Source: Pseudomonas sp. URIL14HWK12:I12 (lineage in GTDB: Bacteria > Pseudomonadota > Gammaproteobacteria > Pseudomonadales > Pseudomonadaceae). Taken from it: a stretch of 64,000 nt of DNA. The translations under genes and the position numbers were made by a program. Shown in pieces: positions 32,451 through 41,704 of this stretch. Each line of letters starts with the position of its first letter. Position 1 is the stretch's first letter. The DNA lies in NCBI RefSeq assembly GCF_003097135.1, contig NZ_QEQL01000005.1, positions 414,269 through 478,268 on the forward strand, read 5' to 3'. The notes beneath the pieces were generated by a model. The model saw only the letters and a program-made list of their open reading frames with translations. It did no database searches and had not been told where the DNA came from.

Positions 32451-33371
32451 TCACAGATAGTTGATGACGAGCGTGTAGCCGCTTTGAAAAGCCCCCGAAG
32501 GGGTTTGCCCGCCAGCCAGCTGCGGCTTGAACGCCAGGGCCACCGAGTTGATGCCGGTGCCCAGCAGCAATCGGCGGGCAGTGCTGAAGTTGATCGGGGC
32601 GTTGGTGTCGCCCCACAGCGCCTGCATGTTCAGCCCATCCAGGGTGGTCTTGGCGACGCCGCCGCTGGTGTTGACCGTTTGCTGAGTCGGGATCAGGTAC
32701 ACGTCGGCCATTTTCTGCGTAGGGCAATTGACCGAAACGGCGACTCGCTGCACCTGGTTGCTCAAGGTTGCGCTGCTGATGGTGCCGAAATTCAGGTTGA
32801 GCGAGCTGGGGCTCAGCAATGTGCAGGCGGTCGATGCCACGGTGTAGCGAAAGGTGAAGGTGTGCAGCCATTCTGCGTAGTCCGGGTAGCGCACCGCCGT
32901 GATGCCCAGCCGTACCGTGGCCGTGCGCGTGCCGGGCGAATACGGCGCCGTGCCGACCAGGTAATAGGTGTAGTCGACCCTGCCGTTGACTGGGATGAAC
33001 GGGCACGGCCCAGCCTTGCCGCCGCCCAGGCACGCCGCGCCGGCAGTGCCCAGGCCGAATTTCGACATGTAGGTATTGCTGTAGGTGTCCAGTACGCGAA
33101 TTTCCGCCGGCGCTGTGCCGGAGGTCGGCTGGATCGACAGGTTCGCCGCTGCACCGAACGGAAACACCCGTATCGCCGTGCAGTTTCCGCTGAAAGGGAT
33201 GCGGAACGCAGCACCGGGCTCGAAGGTGTAGTTGTAATCGGGCACGGAGGTGCCACAGACCATGCTGCCGCTGATGAACGCGTAGGCCGGCTTCGAATAA
33301 CCGGCCAGGGCCCAGCACAGCGAAAGGCAGAGCAGGCCTGGGATCGTCAGCGGCCAACGGAAAATGTTCAT
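32451..33371 (-). CDS. two-domain fimbrial tip adhesin-like protein
   Basis: A 306-residue protein with a signal peptide (ending AYA), an N-terminal Cys-containing domain of about 150 residues, and a C-terminal pilin domain at about 182-306 (CTLLSPSSLNLNFGTI...SVNCPTQKMAD...GYTLVINYL). This two-domain plan matches FimH-like tip adhesins: a receptor-binding domain plus a pilin domain for assembly. The ligand is unknown. The start lies three bases from the usher stop. It corresponds by position to cupD4, though the naming is inference. Confidence 0.68.
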   Translation of the reverse strand: MNIFRWPLTIPGLLCLSLCWALAGYSKPAYAFISGSMVCGTSVPDYNYTFEPGAAFRIPFSGNCTAIRVFPFGAAANLSIQPTSGTAPAEIRVLDTYSNTYMSKFGLGTAGAACLGGGKAGPCPFIPVNGRVDYTYYLVGTAPYSPGTRTATVRLGITAVRYPDYAEWLHTFTFRYTVASTACTLLSPSSLNLNFGTISSATLSNQVQRVAVSVNCPTQKMADVYLIPTQQTVNTSGGVAKTTLDGLNMQALWGDTNAPINFSTARRLLLGTGINSVALAFKPQLAGGQTPSGAFQSGYTLVINYL

Positions 33372-33374
33372 GGT

Positions 33375-35960
33375 TCAAGAATCCTCATGGCCTGCACCCG
33401 TTTCCGGGCGTTGGCATTGAATGTCCATTCGGGTGATGCCGGCGGCGGCTCGGTTGGAGGCGTCGTCCAGAATGAGTTCGCGGCTGCACCAGCGTTGGTC
33501 GCCCAGGTCGATGCTAAGGCGCGCCCGCGCAGGCACGGCGCTCAGGTAAACACGGCCGTTGTCGGCCACCAGCGTGCTGCCCAACGCTCGCCCATCGGCT
33601 GCGAACAGCCGGGCGTTGGCGGCAAACGGCGCCGGCTCGCCGTGCTGGTCGATGACCCGAAACAGCACGCGGCGGCCTTGCCGAGTCTCGAAATCGGCGA
33701 CCACGAAAGCGCCACGGTTAGGTGTGACTTCCTGCACCAGTTGCTCGATGTCCAGATCGGGGCCGATGGTTTGCGTATCGAGCGAGATGCGGTTCTTGCG
33801 GTAAGGCAAGGCCGACGGCACGACCGCGTAGCCCTGCCGGTCGGTGCGCACACCGCGTTTGTTGGCGATGGCCACGCCGGCGGCGCCGGGTGCAGCAACG
33901 ATCACGTTGGTCTCGCCCAAGGGTTGGGCCAGGATCAGGTGGTTGCCGTAGCCCACCACCGCGCCTTCGATGCCGAGGTCGAGCTGGCGGCCGCCACCGG
34001 CTTGGCTGTAACCGCCACGCACGATGGCGCTGGAGGCTTCGTACTGGGCCGCCAGGTTAATGCCGTTGCTGCGCTGGCCGGCGCTGGCCTGCCGGGAAAC
34101 TCCGGCGCTGTAGGACAGCGCGTCGTTCTTGAGGGCATTGCCGCTAAGGGTCGCCAATTGCGAGGCCGCCCCCCGGCTGTCGAAGCGAGTGCTGGCAGCC
34201 AGGCGTTGCCTGCCCTCCCGCCCCAGTGGCAGGCTGACGCTCAGGGTCAGCATTCGGTCAGCCTGTTGCCCTTGGTTCATCCCCAGGGCCAGTGAATAGG
34301 CGACCTGGCCGCTGCTGACGTTGTAGCCCAGTTGCAGCGAGGTTTGCGTGGCGCTGCTGTCCCAATAGGCCGACTTGGACAGGTTCGCATAGAGCCCGCC
34401 GTAGCTGCCCAGCGGCTGAGACAGGTTGACGCTGAAATTGCTCTTCAGGTGGCCGGCGCGGTAAGCCGAGCCCGACGGCTCGCTGCCTGCAATGTTCGCC
34501 CTGGCGGCCAGTGCTTCGCTGAAGCTGTAGTAGCCGCCGGTGGAGTACCGGTAGCCCACCAGGCTGAAGTGGGTGTCGGTCACCGACAGCGACTTGGAGT
34601 AGCGAAAACGCATAGACTGCCCGCTGCCGGTGGTGTTGCCCGGCCCGACGCCTGCGCTGCGCGCGTGGGTGATGTCGACCGACACCGCCCCCAGCCCGGC
34701 GAAATCATGGGCCACGCCGAGCAGGCCAGCGCTGTAAGCGTCGCTGACAAGGCTTCCGCCCAGCAACGTGGTGCCATGGCTCAGGCCCCGGCGCACGGTG
34801 GCTTGGGTGAATACCGGGGCTTGCGCATTGGCGGCGATTGAAGCAGAGCGGTAGCGCCCGGCATACAGCGCATAGCTCAGCTGGCCTTCGCGCAGCATGT
34901 AGGGCACTGAAGAAAACGACTGCGTATAGACCTGCACCTGGCCGTCAGGCCCCTCGACCGTGACTTCGATGTCGCCGTTGCTGGCAGTGGAATACAGGTC
35001 GGTGATCGCGAACGGGCCCGAAGGCACCCACTGCTCCTTGATGACGTAGCCACGTTGCCGCAGCACCACCCGCGAGCGCCCATTGGCGATGCCGCGCACC
35101 ACCGGCGCAAACTGCCGGGCGTCGTCGGGGAGCATGTCCAGGTCCGAGGCCACACTCAGGCCTCGGTAGGGCACCGCATCGAAAAGGTCACCCTCGGTGG
35201 TCGCATCCCCAAGCGTGGCGATCGCCATCAGGTCGCCCATGTCTCGTTGTGCGTAGCTTTCCAGCGACTCCCAGCGCCCGGCCGTGCCAGTGCCATTGCG
35301 CCAGGTCGAGAAATTGCGCAAGCGCCAGGCACCTGCGTTGACGCCGCTGCGCAAGCTGGCGAATTGATCCTGGCGGCGGTTGTCATTGCCGTCCACGGTG
35401 CTGGCGCTCAGTGAATACTGGGTGAACGCCACCGCCTCGCCGGCGCTCCATTGCTGGCGGCGCAGGGCGAACGGAACCTGGCCCAGGTAAGCTTGGGGAA
35501 TGTCGATGGCCAGTGCCTGGCGGTTGAAATCATAGTCGTAGGTCACCCCCGCCAGCCCTTGGTCCAACGCCAGGCAATTGGGGTTGGCATCGTGGCGCTC
35601 GTTGAGGGCACGCTCGGCAACGCCTTGGGCCAGGAACCACTGGCGGTCCAGGCAGGGGAACAGCCCGGAAGCAGACTGGCCCGCTTGCTCGGTGCGGATG
35701 AACCGGACATCGCGCTGCTCGGCAGCCTTCTGGTTCACGGTGATGTCGACCCGATACACCCCGGGCAACTGCCCGTCGCTGAATGTGCCCAGGTGCTGCA
35801 TGGCCTGCTCGGGTGCACGCCCCCCGCCAATCTCCAGAAAGCTGGGGTCGAACTGCATGCCTGCCTGCGCCGTGGCCAGTTGCAAGGCCAGGGCCGCAGC
35901 CAGCGGGCGGCCGAGCGACACCGCGGCGCAGCGGCGCCCGGCAAGGGAGGGAGTGACCAT
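33375..35960 (-). CDS. outer membrane fimbrial usher (FimD/CupD3-like)
   Basis: An 861-residue protein from ATG 35960 with AGGA eight bases upstream. After a signal peptide, residues 33-150 form the usher N-terminal domain (FDPSFLEIGGG...QLPGVYRVDITVNQ). A beta-barrel with plug follows, then C-terminal domains (RLFAADGRALGSTLVADNGR...). It exports and polymerises the subunits. There is a Cys pair near residues 99 and 128 in the N-terminal part (FPCLDRQW, PNCLALDQG), as often in ushers. It lies between the chaperone and adhesin genes. Confidence 0.9.
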   Translation of the reverse strand: MVTPSLAGRRCAAVSLGRPLAAALALQLATAQAGMQFDPSFLEIGGGRAPEQAMQHLGTFSDGQLPGVYRVDITVNQKAAEQRDVRFIRTEQAGQSASGLFPCLDRQWFLAQGVAERALNERHDANPNCLALDQGLAGVTYDYDFNRQALAIDIPQAYLGQVPFALRRQQWSAGEAVAFTQYSLSASTVDGNDNRRQDQFASLRSGVNAGAWRLRNFSTWRNGTGTAGRWESLESYAQRDMGDLMAIATLGDATTEGDLFDAVPYRGLSVASDLDMLPDDARQFAPVVRGIANGRSRVVLRQRGYVIKEQWVPSGPFAITDLYSTASNGDIEVTVEGPDGQVQVYTQSFSSVPYMLREGQLSYALYAGRYRSASIAANAQAPVFTQATVRRGLSHGTTLLGGSLVSDAYSAGLLGVAHDFAGLGAVSVDITHARSAGVGPGNTTGSGQSMRFRYSKSLSVTDTHFSLVGYRYSTGGYYSFSEALAARANIAGSEPSGSAYRAGHLKSNFSVNLSQPLGSYGGLYANLSKSAYWDSSATQTSLQLGYNVSSGQVAYSLALGMNQGQQADRMLTLSVSLPLGREGRQRLAASTRFDSRGAASQLATLSGNALKNDALSYSAGVSRQASAGQRSNGINLAAQYEASSAIVRGGYSQAGGGRQLDLGIEGAVVGYGNHLILAQPLGETNVIVAAPGAAGVAIANKRGVRTDRQGYAVVPSALPYRKNRISLDTQTIGPDLDIEQLVQEVTPNRGAFVVADFETRQGRRVLFRVIDQHGEPAPFAANARLFAADGRALGSTLVADNGRVYLSAVPARARLSIDLGDQRWCSRELILDDASNRAAAGITRMDIQCQRPETGAGHEDS

Positions 35961-35990
35961 GGGTGATCCTGGGTGAGCGAAGCGGACGTA

Positions 35991-36689
35991 TCAGGGCAGG
36001 CGGATGACCGGTGCGGTCACGTTGGTGCCGTAGTCGTCGATGTAGGCCAGGGTGATCTGGTCGCCTGGCTTGGTGTTGGCGGGCAAGCTGCGTTGCTCAC
36101 CAGGTTTGAGTACCTCGATCTGTTGCTTCAGCGCCTGGCCGTTGACCTTTAGTTCGCTCACCACCACATGGAAGGCCGAGGGGTTGTCGACGTAAAGCCG
36201 GCCGCCCTCTGCACGCCAGCGCAGCCCCGCCACCGCTGCCTTGGGCGAGCCCTTGAGCCCTGCCGGGCGGTAGAACAGTTTGATGGTGGTTTTCAGCGCG
36301 ATCTGCAGCACGTTCTTGTCACGCTGCGCATCGCTGATCGCCGGAATGGCCTTGACGTTCATCAGGAACAGGCTTTCACGATCACGCGGCACATCCGCCG
36401 CACCGGCGAAAATCACCCGCAGGATGTTTTCTTTGTTTGGGTCCAGGCGAAACAGTGGCGGGGTAACGATGAAATCATCCACCGCCGCTTCACTGCCGCT
36501 GGCATAACTGCTGACCCACGACTGCACCAGGTAGGGTGCGTCGTCGGCACGGTTGCTGACCGTCAGGTTGGCCTCGTTCTGGGCGCCGTCGTAAATGAGC
36601 CGGGTGGCGCCCACGGTGACCGAGGCATTGCTCGCCGAGGTGTAGCACAGCGCTAGCCAGGCGAGGGAGAGAAGCAATGTATTGCGCAT
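35991..36689 (-). CDS. periplasmic fimbrial chaperone (PapD/CupD2-like)
   Basis: A 232-residue protein from ATG 36689 (MRNTLLLSLAWLALCYTSAS) with a signal peptide ending in SNA. The two PapD-type Ig domains are clear: VTVGATRLIYDGAQNEANLTVSN carries the conserved Arg, and the Lys before LFYRP gives the second subunit-anchoring residue (TTIKLFYRPAGL). It holds subunits in the periplasm for donor-strand exchange at the usher. A longer start at 36725 exists; neither has a strong Shine-Dalgarno sequence. Confidence 0.88.
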   Translation of the reverse strand: MRNTLLLSLAWLALCYTSASNASVTVGATRLIYDGAQNEANLTVSNRADDAPYLVQSWVSSYASGSEAAVDDFIVTPPLFRLDPNKENILRVIFAGAADVPRDRESLFLMNVKAIPAISDAQRDKNVLQIALKTTIKLFYRPAGLKGSPKAAVAGLRWRAEGGRLYVDNPSAFHVVVSELKVNGQALKQQIEVLKPGEQRSLPANTKPGDQITLAYIDDYGTNVTAPVIRLP

Positions 36690-36744
36690 GGGAAGAAGCC
36701 TTCGAGGGCCGCAGCCGGGCATCACGCCCGGCTGCGGCGGTGAA

Positions 36745-37317
36745 TCATTTGTAGGTGACGTCGAACGTGGCCAGTGCGTTGACCTGGCCGGTGCCGATAC
36801 CCGGGGTAGTCACCGCGTCATCGCCTTGGCCCACGGTCACGTCCAGCGCCGTGCGCACGTAGGAGGCGACGAAGTCGAAGGTGTTGGTCTGGCTGCGCAG
36901 CGCGTAGTCGGCGGTGGGCGTGTTCAGCGCCACCTTGGTCCCGGTGCGCGCATCGTCGATCTGGATGGCAATGCCCTTGACCTGGTTCTCGCCGGTCAAG
37001 CCCAGCAGCGTGCTATCGGTGGCAGCGGGTTGCCCGCTGAAGGTGATTGCAGCGTTGCGGCGGGTTTCCAGGCTGCAGTTGTCCAGGCTCAGCGAAAAGG
37101 AACGCGGCTTGGCCTTGGCACCAACGACGTTGCCGAAGTCAGCGATGCGCACAGGGTCCAGCGAGACCGACTTGTTGACGTCATTGGTGCTGATGGTGCA
37201 GGCGTTATCGGTGACCGAGCCTGTGAAGACGATCTGGCCGCCGTCGGCGAAGGCGGTACCAGCCAGCAGGCAGCCCATACCGCAGGCCAGGGTGAGTTTG
37301 CTCAGGGAGTGGAACAT
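36745..37317 (-). CDS. major fimbrial subunit (CupD1/FimA-like pilin)
   Basis: A 190-residue protein from ATG 37317, with AAGGG upstream. The signal peptide ends AFA before DGGQIVFTGSVTDNACTI, the classical pilin start, with the second Cys at LDNCSLE and the C-terminal ALATFDVTYK strand. It is the first gene of the leftward operon and the likely shaft subunit. Its promoter should lie in 37318-37470, the expected place for RcsB-like control. Confidence 0.88.
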   Translation of the reverse strand: MFHSLSKLTLACGMGCLLAGTAFADGGQIVFTGSVTDNACTISTNDVNKSVSLDPVRIADFGNVVGAKAKPRSFSLSLDNCSLETRRNAAITFSGQPAATDSTLLGLTGENQVKGIAIQIDDARTGTKVALNTPTADYALRSQTNTFDFVASYVRTALDVTVGQGDDAVTTPGIGTGQVNALATFDVTYK

Positions 37318-37467
37318 TGCAGTGCCCTTTTTGATGGTGGGTATCGGTAGGCCCCCTTGCGGGGAGGCCAGGGCATGTTGCACTGCAGCCTGAAAGCATC
37401 GAATCAGACGAATCTTATTTGAACCCTTGAACTGTTTGCGCTCAGGGCGTTGAGGGGCGCCGGCCTT

Positions 37468-37494
37468 TCAAGTCGGGCAAGCTTTCGCCGATAA
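37468..37494 (+). promoter_or_regulatory. sigma-28 (FliA) promoter of chemoreceptor gene
   Basis: TCAAGT-N13-GCCGATAA, a full match to the Pseudomonas flagellar sigma consensus, ends 42 bases before the ATG at 37537. Confidence 0.8.
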
Positions 37495-37536
37495 CAGGGT
37501 TACTCCTATCTTTGGCCGTTCGGCTGGAGGCTGCCC

Positions 37537-39156
37537 ATGCTGCGCTCGATTGCCATAACCCCCCGAACCCTTGCCGCATTCTCCTTGCTGATCACACTGC
37601 TCATTGGCTTGGGCGCTTTCAGCCTGTGGCAAAGCTCGGCGCTCTATAACTCGGTCGAGACGCTGGAGGGCAAGTCGCTCAACCGCCAGGCGCTCGCGGC
37701 AGACCTGAACCTGCACCTGGCGCGGATGCGCATCACCATGTTCCAGCTCTACACCTTCGACCGGCCAAGCGAGTTTGCCGACAACCAGAAGAAGTGGGAC
37801 ACGATCACCACGCACATCCGCGACACGCTCAAGGCGTATGCCCCCTACGTGGCCGATGAGCCCGGCAAGCAGTCCCTCGCCGCGCTCACGTCCCTGTACG
37901 AAGAGTATGTGAGCAAGGCGCGGCCGATCATCGACCTGCTCGCCCAAGGCAAACGCCCTGAGGCGCTGGAGGCGATGCGCGGGTTGAACACCTACGCAAC
38001 GCCGATGATGGCGCAGATGGAAAAGCTGGCAAACCTGGGCGTGGCCGAGGCGCAGGCCGAGCAGGCTGAGGCCCAGGGCACTTACCACGCATCGGTGGCC
38101 TGGACGCTCGGGATGACGCTGGCCGGTGTGCTGGTGGGGCTGTTGCTGACCTGGCGCTTCAGCCGCAGCGTGATCCTGCCGGTCAAGGCCGCCTTGGGCG
38201 CCGCGCAGCGCATTGCCGACAACGACCTCAGCCACGCCGTGGCGGCGGACGGGCACGACGAACCCGGGCAGTTGCTAGGTGCCCTGGGCCAGATGCAGGC
38301 GAACCTGCGGGTAGCGCTGGGTGAAATCTCCGGAGCTGCCGCGCAGTTGGCCGCCGCCACCGAGCAGGTGACCACCTCCATGGGCCAGAGCAGCGAAGCG
38401 CTACGCCAGCAGAACGATCAGCTCGACCAGGCCGCCACGGCGGTTACCGAAATGAGCGCGGCAGTGGACGATGTGGCGCATAACGCAGCGGCAACGCTAG
38501 AGCAGTCGCGGCATTCCACCCAAGCCGCCGGCGAAGGCCAGGGGCGCCTGGGCGAGGTGGTGGCGTCGATCCAGGTATTGGTAGGCAACGTGCAGAATGC
38601 CTCGGCGCAGGCCACAGCGCTGTCGACGCAAACCGGCAGCATCAGCAAAATGCTTGAAGTGATCCGTTCGGTTTCCGAGCAAACCAACCTGCTCGCCCTC
38701 AACGCCGCCATCGAGGCCGCCCGCGCTGGCGAGGCCGGGCGCGGCTTTGCGGTGGTGGCCGATGAAGTGCGCGGGCTGGCCAAGCGCACGGCCGAATCCA
38801 CCAGCGAGATCGAAGGGATGATCACCGCGGTGCAGCGTGGCACTCAGGAAACGGTGAACGCCCTGCACAGCAGCGTGAGCCAGGCCGGCGGCACCCTTGC
38901 CCAGGCCACCGATGCCGGCGGTGCGCTGGAGCGTATCTACACCGCCGCGATGGGCATCAACGAGCGCAACACCTTGATCGCCGCGGCAGCGGAGCAGCAG
39001 GCCCACGTAGCCCACGAGGTGGACAGCAACCTGGTGCGCATCCGCGACCTGGCAGCGCAAACCTCCGACGCCGCCGCGCAGACCGCGCAGGCAAGCCAGG
39101 CGTTGTCGCAACTGGCTGCGGGGCTTGAGCGGATGCTGGGCCGTTTCAAGCTATGA
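37537..39156 (+). CDS. transmembrane methyl-accepting chemotaxis protein
   Basis: A 539-residue receptor with transmembrane segments at about 10-30 and 188-208. The periplasmic domain between them is all helical and of four-helix-bundle type. HAMP is at about 209-262 and the signalling domain follows, with the conserved hairpin tip SEQTNLLALNAAIEAARAGE near residue 385. It should detect an extracellular ligand and control CheA. The sigma-28 promoter upstream ties it to the flagellar regulon. It is divergent from the fimbrial operon, a motility gene beside a sessility locus. Ligand unknown. Confidence 0.9.
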   Translation: MLRSIAITPRTLAAFSLLITLLIGLGAFSLWQSSALYNSVETLEGKSLNRQALAADLNLHLARMRITMFQLYTFDRPSEFADNQKKWDTITTHIRDTLKAYAPYVADEPGKQSLAALTSLYEEYVSKARPIIDLLAQGKRPEALEAMRGLNTYATPMMAQMEKLANLGVAEAQAEQAEAQGTYHASVAWTLGMTLAGVLVGLLLTWRFSRSVILPVKAALGAAQRIADNDLSHAVAADGHDEPGQLLGALGQMQANLRVALGEISGAAAQLAAATEQVTTSMGQSSEALRQQNDQLDQAATAVTEMSAAVDDVAHNAAATLEQSRHSTQAAGEGQGRLGEVVASIQVLVGNVQNASAQATALSTQTGSISKMLEVIRSVSEQTNLLALNAAIEAARAGEAGRGFAVVADEVRGLAKRTAESTSEIEGMITAVQRGTQETVNALHSSVSQAGGTLAQATDAGGALERIYTAAMGINERNTLIAAAAEQQAHVAHEVDSNLVRIRDLAAQTSDAAAQTAQASQALSQLAAGLERMLGRFKL

Positions 39157-39162
39157 AGTGGC

Positions 39163-39603
39163 TCAGGGGTTGTCGCGCCACAGCCGGAAGTTCAGCGCAG
39201 CGGCCAGGCTCAGCCACACCAGGTACGGCACCAGCATCCAGCCTGCCAGCGCGTCGAGGCTGAACGCCGCCACCAGCAACGCGGCGGTCACCAGCCATAG
39301 CAGCGCCAGCACCACCAACGCGACGAACAGCTTGTGGGCGCCGAAGAACACTGGCGTCCATAAGGTGTTCAAGGCGATCTGCGCAGCCCACAGCGCCAGT
39401 GCGAACTGGCTGCCCGGCAAGGTACTCAGCCGATAGCCGGCGCCGGCCAGCAGCAGGTAGATCAATGACCAGGCCACTGGGAAGGCCCAATCCGGGGGCG
39501 TGAAGCCGGGTTTTTTCAATGCGGCGTACCACTCACCGGGTTTGAACAGCACGCCGGTAGTGCCTGCGGCGCCGCAGGCGATCAAGAAAACCAAAAAAGC
39601 CAT
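39163..39603 (-). CDS. tspO: TspO/MBR family membrane protein
   Basis: A 146-residue protein from ATG 39603 with AAGGAG upstream, so the longer frame to 39648 is not used. Five hydrophobic segments and the family motifs WYAALKKPGFTPPDWAFPVAW, ALNTLWTPVFFG and the closing LVPYLVWLSLAAALNFRLWR identify TspO. These proteins bind porphyrins/tetrapyrroles and are linked to stress and regulation. It converges with the chemoreceptor gene, six bases between stops. Confidence 0.92.
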   Translation of the reverse strand: MAFLVFLIACGAAGTTGVLFKPGEWYAALKKPGFTPPDWAFPVAWSLIYLLLAGAGYRLSTLPGSQFALALWAAQIALNTLWTPVFFGAHKLFVALVVLALLWLVTAALLVAAFSLDALAGWMLVPYLVWLSLAAALNFRLWRDNP

Positions 39604-39680
39604 GGGTGCTCTCCTTCCCTTATGCGGCAGCTTGCCGCTTATAGCCATGTGCCACTCGTCGGCCTATTTATTTTGCGCGC

Positions 39681-39707
39681 TAAATAATTTGAAGCATTGG
39701 CCGATGC
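39681..39707 (+). promoter_or_regulatory. sigma-28 (FliA) promoter of BdlA-like gene
   Basis: TAAATAAT-N11-GCCGATGC, close to the enterobacterial FliA consensus TAAAGTTT-N11-GCCGATAA, lies 33 bases before the ATG at 39740. Confidence 0.7.
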
Positions 39708-39739
39708 CCTGAAACAACCTCCCTGCCCGGTCAAAAACC

Positions 39740-41062
39740 ATGTTCCAGACGCGCCGTTTGAAAGCTGAGCTCGCCGCCCTCCGAGAAGAAGTGGCTGTCT
39801 TCAAACAGATCCGCGACCGCCTGGATGCGGCTGCGATTCACATGCGCCTGGATGGCAATGGTTGCTTCGTCAGTGTGAACAGCAACTTCGAAACCACCCT
39901 CAATTATCGCAATGCCGAACTGGTAGGCCAGCCGCTGGAGGCCTTTGTTCCCAAGAGTGTGGTCCATACCGACTTCCATGGGCGCATCCGTACGGCCATT
40001 CAACGCCGGGAGTACTTCGGCGGCGCCATGCGCCTGATGCGCAAGGACGGCGGCGAGGCCTGGCTACGGGTCATGCTGGTGCCGGTGCAAAGCGCAAGTG
40101 GCGAGTTTCTCAACTTCACCGTCTACGCCAACGACCTGACCCGCACCATTGAGGCATCGCGCCATGCCGACGACTTCATCAAGGCGTTGATGCGCTCCAC
40201 CGCCGTGATCGAGTTCGACCTCCAAGGCCACGTGCTCACCGCCAACGACCCCTTCCTGCATGCGATGGGCTACCGCCTTGAGCAGATTCGCGGGCGCCAT
40301 CACCGCCAGTTCTGCACCCAGGAAATGGCCGGCTCGCCCGAGTACGAGCAGCTCTGGGAACGCCTGCGCCGGGGCGAGTATGTGGCTGACCGCTTCAAAC
40401 GTGTCGACAGCCACGGCCGCGAGGTATGGCTGGAGGCTTCATACAACCCGATCTCCGACGCCACCGGCAGGTTTTACAAAGTGGTGAAGATCGCCACGGT
40501 GATCACCGAGCAGGTGCTGCGCGAGACGGCGATTGCCGACGCCGCGACCATGGCCTATCGCACCTCGGTGCAGACCGACAACAGCGCACAGGAAGGCGCG
40601 CAGGTGGTCAAGGAGGCGGTGTCGGTGATGGCTGACCTGGCCGTGCACATGCAAGACGCCGCCGAGGGCATCGAGGCGCTGGACCAGCAGAGCCAGGTGA
40701 TCTCCACCATCATCAAAACCATCAGCTCGATTGCCGAGCAAACCAACCTGCTGGCGCTCAACGCTGCGATCGAGGCCGCGCGGGCCGGGGAACAGGGGCG
40801 TGGTTTCGCAGTGGTGGCCGATGAAGTCCGCCAGCTGGCGTCGCGCACCAGCCAGGCGACAGTGGAAATCGGCAATGTGGTGCAGCAGAACCAGGCCCTG
40901 GCCTCCCGTGCGGTGTCGACCATCGGTACCGGCAAGGCGCAGGCGGAGTCGGGGCTGACCTTGGCCAACAGGGCCGGCACGGTGATCAGCGAAATTCAGA
41001 ACGGCGCCAAGCGGGTGGTGAGCGCGGTGGAGATCTTTACCAACCAGGTGCAGGCGGAGTAG
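39740..41062 (+). CDS. bdlA: BdlA-like PAS-PAS-MCP soluble chemoreceptor
   Basis: A 440-residue protein without membrane segments. A short N-terminal coiled coil (1-25) leads to PAS domains at about 25-140 and 145-265, then an MCP signalling domain with the tip SIAEQTNLLALNAAIEAARA near 330-350. The layout and the PAS2 segment (STAVIEFDLQGHVLTANDPF) match BdlA, the P. aeruginosa biofilm dispersion regulator, and Aer-type receptors. It may respond to redox, oxygen or c-di-GMP-linked signals. A second relative lies at 62319. The symbol reflects similarity of layout; orthology is not shown. Confidence 0.7.
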   Translation: MFQTRRLKAELAALREEVAVFKQIRDRLDAAAIHMRLDGNGCFVSVNSNFETTLNYRNAELVGQPLEAFVPKSVVHTDFHGRIRTAIQRREYFGGAMRLMRKDGGEAWLRVMLVPVQSASGEFLNFTVYANDLTRTIEASRHADDFIKALMRSTAVIEFDLQGHVLTANDPFLHAMGYRLEQIRGRHHRQFCTQEMAGSPEYEQLWERLRRGEYVADRFKRVDSHGREVWLEASYNPISDATGRFYKVVKIATVITEQVLRETAIADAATMAYRTSVQTDNSAQEGAQVVKEAVSVMADLAVHMQDAAEGIEALDQQSQVISTIIKTISSIAEQTNLLALNAAIEAARAGEQGRGFAVVADEVRQLASRTSQATVEIGNVVQQNQALASRAVSTIGTGKAQAESGLTLANRAGTVISEIQNGAKRVVSAVEIFTNQVQAE

Positions 41063-41095
41063 CAGCGCGCCTGGGTGGGAGGGCGCAGCGCGCGC

Positions 41096-41704
41096 CTACC
41101 GCCCCGCCTGCCAGCGCTGGAACAACCCGTCGCGCCGCTCGGCATCCTGGCGCTGTTTCTGCTCGAATGCGCCGAGCATTTCCCAGGCCCTTTCCTGCGA
41201 AAGCACCTGCACGCCATCGTCGTCGCCCACGATCAGGTCCCCGGGCCGTACCCATACGCCCGCCAGCTGCACGGGCTGGCCCACGCTGCCGTGCTCGCCA
41301 ATAGAGCGCGTGGTATAGGCGCTGGCGCCCGTGCAGAACACCGGCAGCGGCAGTTGCCGCAGCGCACGCGTGTCCGTCACCGGCCCGTCGATCACCACCC
41401 CAGCCACGCCCTTGACCAGTGCGGCCAGGCTGCGCAGCTCGCCCCAGCAGGCGCAATGCGGCTCGCCATCGCACGCCACCACCAGCACCGCCCCCGGCGG
41501 GCAGGCGATCAGCGCATCCCGCAGGATGGCGCCATCCGGCGCCTGCACCTGCACGCAGAAGGCGTGGCCCACCAGGTTCACGTTGGGCGCCAGCGGCATC
41601 AGCCCGGGCAGGTGGCCGTCACGGCCGAAGTGGCCGATGGTGGAGCTGCTGATGGGGCGATAGGCCTCGACCAGGCAAGGCGCGGCAGAAGAGGAGCTGT
41701 TCAT
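41096..41704 (-). CDS. RraA-family protein at the end of the siderophore operon
   Basis: A 202-residue protein (MNSSSSAAPCLVEAYRPISS...) with the RraA/HMG-CoA-aldolase-like fold pattern: ISSSTIGHFG, the PPGAVLVVACDG stretch, GVAGVVIDGPVTDTRAL (the usual active-site G.vi.Dg..rD region), and PGDLIVGDDDGV. In aldolase members the D/R pair binds a metal; here D-G-P-V-T-D replaces DG..RD, so the catalytic Arg seems absent. It overlaps the FhuF-like gene by ATGA and closes the operon. A role in siderophore or citrate metabolism is only inferred. Confidence 0.75.
   Translation of the reverse strand: MNSSSSAAPCLVEAYRPISSSTIGHFGRDGHLPGLMPLAPNVNLVGHAFCVQVQAPDGAILRDALIACPPGAVLVVACDGEPHCACWGELRSLAALVKGVAGVVIDGPVTDTRALRQLPLPVFCTGASAYTTRSIGEHGSVGQPVQLAGVWVRPGDLIVGDDDGVQVLSQERAWEMLGAFEQKQRQDAERRDGLFQRWQAGR

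Noticed and set aside
31497..33371. Archaic (Csu-type, spore coat U) fimbrial subunits
   Set aside because: The subunits carry classical pilin features (N-terminal PPC motif, paired Cys, closing beta strand) and go with a classical PapD-type chaperone and FimD-type usher.
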